Source of the DNA: an uncultured Bacteroidota bacterium
Lineage (GTDB): Bacteria > Bacteroidota > Bacteroidia > Bacteroidales > UBA932
Direction of reading: 5' to 3'
Assembly (NCBI GenBank): GCA_937901965.1
Contig: CALGSW010000007.1
Location: 1-64,000, forward strand
Length of the DNA: 64,000 nucleotides
Part shown: piece by piece, positions 59,640 through 64,000 of the stretch
Position numbering within the stretch: the first letter of the stretch is position 1
How the letters are laid out: each line of letters starts with the position of its first letter
Position numbers and translations under genes: made by a program
The notes under the pieces: generated by a model
The model's database searches: none
What the model was told of the DNA's origin: nothing
What the model saw: only the letters and a program-made list of their open reading frames with translations

Positions 59640-60683
59640 CTATATAAATTCTAATTCTGAAACGACAGGCTTGTGATCACTAATTTTAATCCTGGGGCTA
59701 GAGTATTTTATGCTTTTAAAATGTTTAGAATGCAGGATATAGTCAATTCTAAAAAGTCCCCCCATCCCTCTGTATGTTCCACCTAGTCCCGAGCCGGCTT
59801 CTCTAAACCCATCTACAAGATCTTCACCTTTTATGATTGAAAACGTGTAAGATTGAGGTGTGTCATTAAAGTCTCCGCAAACAATAACTGGAGTAATTGT
59901 AGTGTCAATTATGGTTCTGACATGTTCAGCCTGTGATGCCCTTATTAATGAATTAATCTGAAGATGTTTAATTTTACTGGAGAGTTTTGCATCGCGATCT
60001 CTTGAGATGTTTGTAGTTTGGAGGTGATTGTTAATCACACGAATTACATTGTTGTCTTCAATTTGCAGATCCGTCCATAATACACCATTTCCCGAGTCTT
60101 CAAAATCGACTCTTCCAGATCTGATAATTGGATATCGGCTGAATATTGCCATCCCAATCGAGTTTGCCTGAGCTGTTTTAACGTAACTATATGGAAGAAA
60201 GCTGAAAGAGCTGCTTAATTCAGATGCGTTTATAAAGCCGGGAGAGTTAAACTCCTGAAAACAAATAACATCAATTTTGTTAATGTCTAAAAATTCTACC
60301 AGTTTACTAAGAGATGTGATATCATTTTCGTAAATAAATTCATGAATGTTAAAAGAAGAAACCCTGATTAACTTTGAATTCTGCTTTGAGGATTCATTTG
60401 TATTAAATCTAAACTGAAAGTTATTAAGGATAGAATTATAATTTATAGCTAAAGCTATAAGTGGAATTACAGCAATGTAGCTCTTTCTGAAAGACCAATA
60501 AATCAGAAGTATAACAGAAGATAGTATAATTGCAGGAATTGAGAGGGCAATAATATGGCCGTACGATTCAGGTTTAGGCCTTGAATCACCCGAAAACAAG
60601 GCGATTACTGCTAACACCAGTATAATTAATGTTGCAATAAGCAACAGAAAATCTCTCAGTAATTTGAGTTTATTTTTAGTCAT
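59640..60683 (-). CDS. Membrane-anchored endonuclease/exonuclease/phosphatase-family protein
   Basis: The 347-residue protein is a paralogue of 55471-56520, with the same layout of about three hydrophobic segments followed by a DNase I-like EEP domain. The active-site motifs are all present: CFQEF, CGDFNDTP with D271, GGTYRG...RIDYILHS and SDHKPVVSE. The enzyme should cut a phosphodiester or phosphate ester, probably outside the inner membrane or at its surface; the substrate is unknown. It is transcribed alone from a good promoter, and its 3' end lies 24 bases from the IS. Confidence 0.88.
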   Translation of the reverse strand: MTKNKLKLLRDFLLLIATLIILVLAVIALFSGDSRPKPESYGHIIALSIPAIILSSVILLIYWSFRKSYIAVIPLIALAINYNSILNNFQFRFNTNESSKQNSKLIRVSSFNIHEFIYENDITSLSKLVEFLDINKIDVICFQEFNSPGFINASELSSSFSFLPYSYVKTAQANSIGMAIFSRYPIIRSGRVDFEDSGNGVLWTDLQIEDNNVIRVINNHLQTTNISRDRDAKLSSKIKHLQINSLIRASQAEHVRTIIDTTITPVIVCGDFNDTPQSYTFSIIKGEDLVDGFREAGSGLGGTYRGMGGLFRIDYILHSKHFKSIKYSSPRIKISDHKPVVSELEFI

Positions 60684-60701
60684 TGTTTCAATTTATAACT
60701 G

Positions 60702-60732
60702 CAAATTTATGATTGAATATTAAACTGCCAAA
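60702..60732 (-). promoter_or_regulatory. Promoter of the second EEP-family gene
   Basis: On the minus strand TTTG (60729-60732) and TAAATTTG (60702-60709) lie 19 bases apart, 18 bases before the ATG. A well-formed Bacteroidota promoter. Confidence 0.68.
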
Positions 60733-60862
60733 TAGTTTTTTGGTGTCTTGGCATATAGGGGTAATATATTTTCGTAATCGCAAGAATTTCTTAACACTTT
60801 TTTGTACTTTTACATGCCATATTGGGAGAGTATACAGCAAATTACGATAAAAAAGGTAGTTA

Positions 60863-62044
60863 GTGATAGTTTTTGTAGTTTATATCGGTGATAATAATGA
60901 GTATATAGCTCATTTCAGCAAGTTGTTAAACAATGAGCTTGAAGTTACGTCTGATTTATCACAACTTTCAAAAATTTCTAACAAAAATATAAGCTCTCTT
61001 CCTGTAATGGTACTCCTGGAGAGATCAACTACAGAGGATGATATTTCAAAAATTAAATTAATTAAACAAGAATTACCTCTTTCATATATAATTCTTGTAA
61101 CATTAAGCGTAGATAAAAGTGAGATTCCCAGGTACCAGGAAGCCGGTCTTAAAGACACAGTACCACCAAATGTAAACGAAACAAGACTAAGGAACGGACT
61201 AGAATTTATTGCGAAAAATCAAGCTCTTATTGCAGACTCAACACGAGGGCATCTTCCTCTGGGAACTTATGAGATTCCTTTGTGGAAGAGAACTTTTGAC
61301 ATTTTGTTTTCATTTGCAGCTATTGTAGTTTTAATGCCATTTCTAATTATTATAGCAGTTCTTATCAGGATTGAAAGTCCCGGCCCAGTTATATATAAAT
61401 CAAAAAGAGTAGGGAGCAATTATAAGGTATTTGACTTTTTTAAATTCCGATCAATGTATAAAGATGCCGATAAGCGTCTTAAAGAGTTCCTGAGTCTTAA
61501 TCAGTACAAAGAGATTGATCCGGTATTCTATGACAGTTCAAACGATATTGCCAATATTCCCTTAGTGCAGTACGATTTATTTGATAATGCCAGCATATCT
61601 GACAACTCATTTGTCTCTGATGATGAGGTTATTACAGAGAAGGAGTTCTTAAGGGAGAAGAATAAGCGCCAGCAGAATAACTTTGTTAAATTTGAAAACG
61701 ACCCGCGTATTACCAGAATAGGTAAATTTATCAGAAAATTCAGTATAGACGAAGTTCCTCAATTGATAAATATATTAAGGGGCGAAATGTCTATTGTAGG
61801 GAACAGACCATTACCTCTTTACGAAGCAGAGCAACTTACATCTGATCAATATATTGACAGATTCATGGGGCCGGCTGGATTGACTGGATTATGGCAAGTT
61901 GAGAAGAGGGGAGATTCCGGGAAATTATCACCGGAAGAGAGAAAACAACTTGATATATATTACGCGAAGAATTTCAATTTTTGGATGGATTTAAAGATCG
62001 TGGTTAAAACTTTTACTGCTTTTATTCAGAAGGAAAATGTGTAA
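60863..62044 (+). CDS. Sugar transferase (WcaJ/PglC type) with receiver-like N-terminal domain
   Basis: The C-terminal part is a membrane-associated phosphoglycosyl transferase that starts a polysaccharide repeat unit on undecaprenyl phosphate. Its motifs are the hydrophobic anchor (about 143-170), KSKRVGSNYKVFDFFKFRSM (about 181-200), KFENDPRITRIG (about 275), RKFSIDEVPQL and MSIVGNRPLP. Residues 1-120 look like a response-regulator receiver fold without an obvious phospho-Asp. An acidic insert of about 65 residues separates the FRSM and DPRIT motifs. Translation begins with GTG; no ATG is available. It starts an export operon with TolC-like and chain-length genes. Confidence 0.88.
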   Translation: MIVFVVYIGDNNEYIAHFSKLLNNELEVTSDLSQLSKISNKNISSLPVMVLLERSTTEDDISKIKLIKQELPLSYIILVTLSVDKSEIPRYQEAGLKDTVPPNVNETRLRNGLEFIAKNQALIADSTRGHLPLGTYEIPLWKRTFDILFSFAAIVVLMPFLIIIAVLIRIESPGPVIYKSKRVGSNYKVFDFFKFRSMYKDADKRLKEFLSLNQYKEIDPVFYDSSNDIANIPLVQYDLFDNASISDNSFVSDDEVITEKEFLREKNKRQQNNFVKFENDPRITRIGKFIRKFSIDEVPQLINILRGEMSIVGNRPLPLYEAEQLTSDQYIDRFMGPAGLTGLWQVEKRGDSGKLSPEERKQLDIYYAKNFNFWMDLKIVVKTFTAFIQKENV

Positions 62045-62057
62045 AAATTTAAAAGGG

Positions 62058-62780
62058 ATGAAAAAATATATAGTTCTTATATTAGCGTTATTTGTAATTG
62101 TTAATAAGACATATGCTCAAGATAAATCAATTGAAGATTTGCTTAATCTTAGGTTGCCACCTCTTGATTCCTTGTTTGAAGGGGCAAGAAGAAGTCCCAT
62201 GATTGAGTTTTATGAATATAGGAATGAAATACAGGAACTGGAGCTTAAAACAGAAAGAAGAAATTGGTTACAATACTTCAGTATAGGTGCTACTTATCAA
62301 TATGGTGTAGTCGGAATGAACTCTTTTACTGAATTCGGAGCTTCGTACCCAATAGTTTATCAGAGTTCTGGCGGTAATCAAATCTGGTATAATGCAAATG
62401 CATCTTTCAGACTACCATTGGATAATCTGTTTGACAGACGGAACAGAATAAAAATCCAGCAATTGAAGATAAAGGAAACGCAGAAGGAGAAAGAGCTGTG
62501 GTATGACGACCAGAAATCAAAAATAGTACAGTCGTATTTTAGAGCACAAGAGATACTCACGAATCTGAAGCTGTATACCGAGATGGCAACAATGGCAAAT
62601 GCGCAGTATGAAGCTGCGCAGAAAGATTTTATAATGGGGACTATATCCTTACAAGCTCTAAGTGTTGCAAAAAATGCTCAGGTTTTGTCAATTACACAAC
62701 TTGAACAATATAAGACGACATTAACTTCTTCCATTGTTCAACTAGAAATCCTTTCAAATACAAAAATTTTAAAAAGGTAG
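62058..62780 (+). CDS. TolC-like outer-membrane export protein (short)
   Basis: From ATG 62058 the protein is 240 residues with a signal peptide (ends KTYAQ, residue 21). The mature part has the helical, Gln/Glu-rich pattern of TolC/OEP proteins: a strand-rich segment around YFSIGATYQYGVVG, then long helices with QIQQLKIKETQKEKELW-like heptads. It is about half the size of a normal TolC. It thus either represents one repeat or needs more subunits to close a channel. The frame is open to 62037, but AAAAGGG just before 62058 and the signal peptide fix the start. It lies in the polysaccharide operon. Confidence 0.8.
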   Translation: MKKYIVLILALFVIVNKTYAQDKSIEDLLNLRLPPLDSLFEGARRSPMIEFYEYRNEIQELELKTERRNWLQYFSIGATYQYGVVGMNSFTEFGASYPIVYQSSGGNQIWYNANASFRLPLDNLFDRRNRIKIQQLKIKETQKEKELWYDDQKSKIVQSYFRAQEILTNLKLYTEMATMANAQYEAAQKDFIMGTISLQALSVAKNAQVLSITQLEQYKTTLTSSIVQLEILSNTKILKR

Positions 62781-62782
62781 AT

Positions 62783-64000
62783 ATGGAAATCTGGTCCCAA
62801 GTAGTTAAGATGATATTCAGAATCAGGTATTGGCTGATTTTATTACCTATTCTGGCTGCTTTGATAGCAATATTTCAAACCAAAAATATGCAACGTGTAT
62901 ACGTTGTAAATACAACCATCTACACTGGTATAGCATCGGGTTTTACCATTGAAACAGGTATGGATGGGAGCAAAGTTGACTGGGGAAGTGTAACTAACAG
63001 AATTGATAATCTTATTAGTATAATTAAGTCAAAGTCAACTCTGAGAAACGTCTCTTTAAGATTGTACGCTCAGGAAATGATTTATGGAGATTCACTACAG
63101 GACAATAATTTTATTAAGGCAGTAAACTACAGAAACTTATTAAGGATTACACCAAAAGATGTTAGAGCATTAATTGACAAAACATCAGAAGAGAAAACGA
63201 TAGAAAATCTCAATGCTTATGAGAAGGCCTCTCCTGAAAACTTTGTTTATGGTCTTTTCAACTGGTATCATCCTCATTTCAGTTATACCGCCCTGAGCAA
63301 TATCCAGGTAAGTAGGATTTATGATAGTGATATGCTACAAATTCAATACTCATCAGATGATCCAGGTGTTGCATTCAACACATTAAAAATCTTAAATGAT
63401 GAATTTGTTAAGCAGTATGATCTACTTAGATATGGAGAAACTAACAATGTTGTAGAATATTTCCGAAGTGAACTAGCCAGACTAGGATTAAAGCTTCGCG
63501 CATCAGAAGACTCTCTTACACAATATTATGTTGACAAGCGCGTAATTAACTATCCTAAACAAACGGAGATGGTTACATCCCTTTCTAGGGACTACGATTT
63601 AATATATAACGCAACTCTTTTAAAATATACGTCATCAAGTCAGGCAGTTGCTGAGCTTGAGGAAAAAATAAAGGAACAAACCAAGTTAATTGAAAACAAT
63701 ACAATTTTTATTCAAAAAATCAACAATTTATCGCAACTATCTGAGCATACAGCAAGGTTAAAAACATTTAAGAATGATACAGTATCAATTTCAAACTATA
63801 ACAAAGAGATTGATCGTTATAGTAAATTTTTGACAGAGGCAGAAAAAGACCTAAAATCATTTACGACAGGGATTGATTCACAGCGTTACACAAAAGAGGG
63901 AATTGCTACCACTACTTTTGTTGATCAATGGATTGAGGAACTTATTAACAGAGAAAAATCAAGTGCTGAATTAAAGGTAATGGATGAAGTAAGACGCACA
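62783..64000 (+). CDS. Polysaccharide chain-length determinant/copolymerase (Wzz-like), partial
   Basis: The frame opens at ATG 62783, two bases after the TolC-like stop, and is still open at the window end after 406 codons, so the 3' end is missing. The product begins MEIWSQVVKMIFRIRYWLI with one membrane helix. A periplasmic region follows with a long coiled-coil stretch, rich in Glu, Lys and Leu, near residues 225-400. This is the layout of polysaccharide copolymerases, which set chain length during Wzy- or synthase-dependent export. A fused C-terminal tyrosine kinase may lie beyond the edge. Confidence 0.78.
   Translation, partial: MEIWSQVVKMIFRIRYWLILLPILAALIAIFQTKNMQRVYVVNTTIYTGIASGFTIETGMDGSKVDWGSVTNRIDNLISIIKSKSTLRNVSLRLYAQEMIYGDSLQDNNFIKAVNYRNLLRITPKDVRALIDKTSEEKTIENLNAYEKASPENFVYGLFNWYHPHFSYTALSNIQVSRIYDSDMLQIQYSSDDPGVAFNTLKILNDEFVKQYDLLRYGETNNVVEYFRSELARLGLKLRASEDSLTQYYVDKRVINYPKQTEMVTSLSRDYDLIYNATLLKYTSSSQAVAELEEKIKEQTKLIENNTIFIQKINNLSQLSEHTARLKTFKNDTVSISNYNKEIDRYSKFLTEAEKDLKSFTTGIDSQRYTKEGIATTTFVDQWIEELINREKSSAELKVMDEVRRT

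Overview
The window looks like a chromosomal segment of an anaerobic Bacteroidota member, most likely of the order Bacteroidales. DNA is moderately AT-rich. The -7 element TAnnTTTG recurs upstream of many starts, sometimes with TTTG about 17-20 bases further upstream, and classical Shine-Dalgarno sites are rare. Many families are Bacteroidota-typical: DUF4954, DUF4271, DUF2723/GT117, PnuC, C69 dipeptidase, SUI1-like eIF1 homologue and MutS2. No genus can be assigned from sequence alone.

Layout. 1-2302: a 100-bp tandem repeat, then groES-groEL (-). 2488-5362: NhaD antiporter, a non-coding stretch with a decayed inverted repeat copy and a 133-bp MITE-like element, tadA, a YqaA-family membrane protein and tRNA-Gln. 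5419-10037: GT2 (+) convergent with a minus operon of Na/Pi symporter, phosphodiester glycosidase and GT4. 10141-19754: a predicted outer-membrane HEXXH protein with PnuC, uvrC, a fused OlsF-like acyltransferase and the DUF4271-hemD-rnpA-yidD cluster led by a SUI1 protein. 19846-26784: GT117, a LuxE-like/GH3 adenylating pair, recO and rdgB. 26855-33702: S41 protease, comF, cdaA, mutS2, a lipoprotein and a PHP phosphatase. 34157-41975: C69 dipeptidase, DUF4954, glutaminase and an S9 peptidase.

42024-51162 is the energy and redox region. nrfH-nrfA with resB-ccsA gives ammonia-forming nitrite reduction together with its System II cytochrome c maturation. Fhs follows on the minus strand. Next comes a compact cassette of a two-cysteine DsrC, a DsrM-like membrane cytochrome, a DsrK-like iron-sulfur protein and a cysteine desulfurase-like enzyme, with no DsrAB in the window. 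This cassette is the strongest candidate for an under-described system. Just downstream is an unannotated CYTH-domain pseudogene with stops, a frameshift and an internal deletion.

51733-64000 is a signalling and surface-polysaccharide region. A response regulator, ugd, uxs and a hybrid sensor kinase lie in one tightly packed run. Two paralogous membrane-anchored endonuclease/exonuclease/phosphatase proteins flank another response regulator, an unknown secreted protein and an intact IS1182-type element. An exopolysaccharide export operon follows: a sugar transferase with a receiver-like N-terminus, a TolC-like protein and a chain-length determinant cut by the window edge.

No rRNA, CRISPR array, prophage or integrase was seen. 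Product calls rest on motif and family recognition, without database searches.
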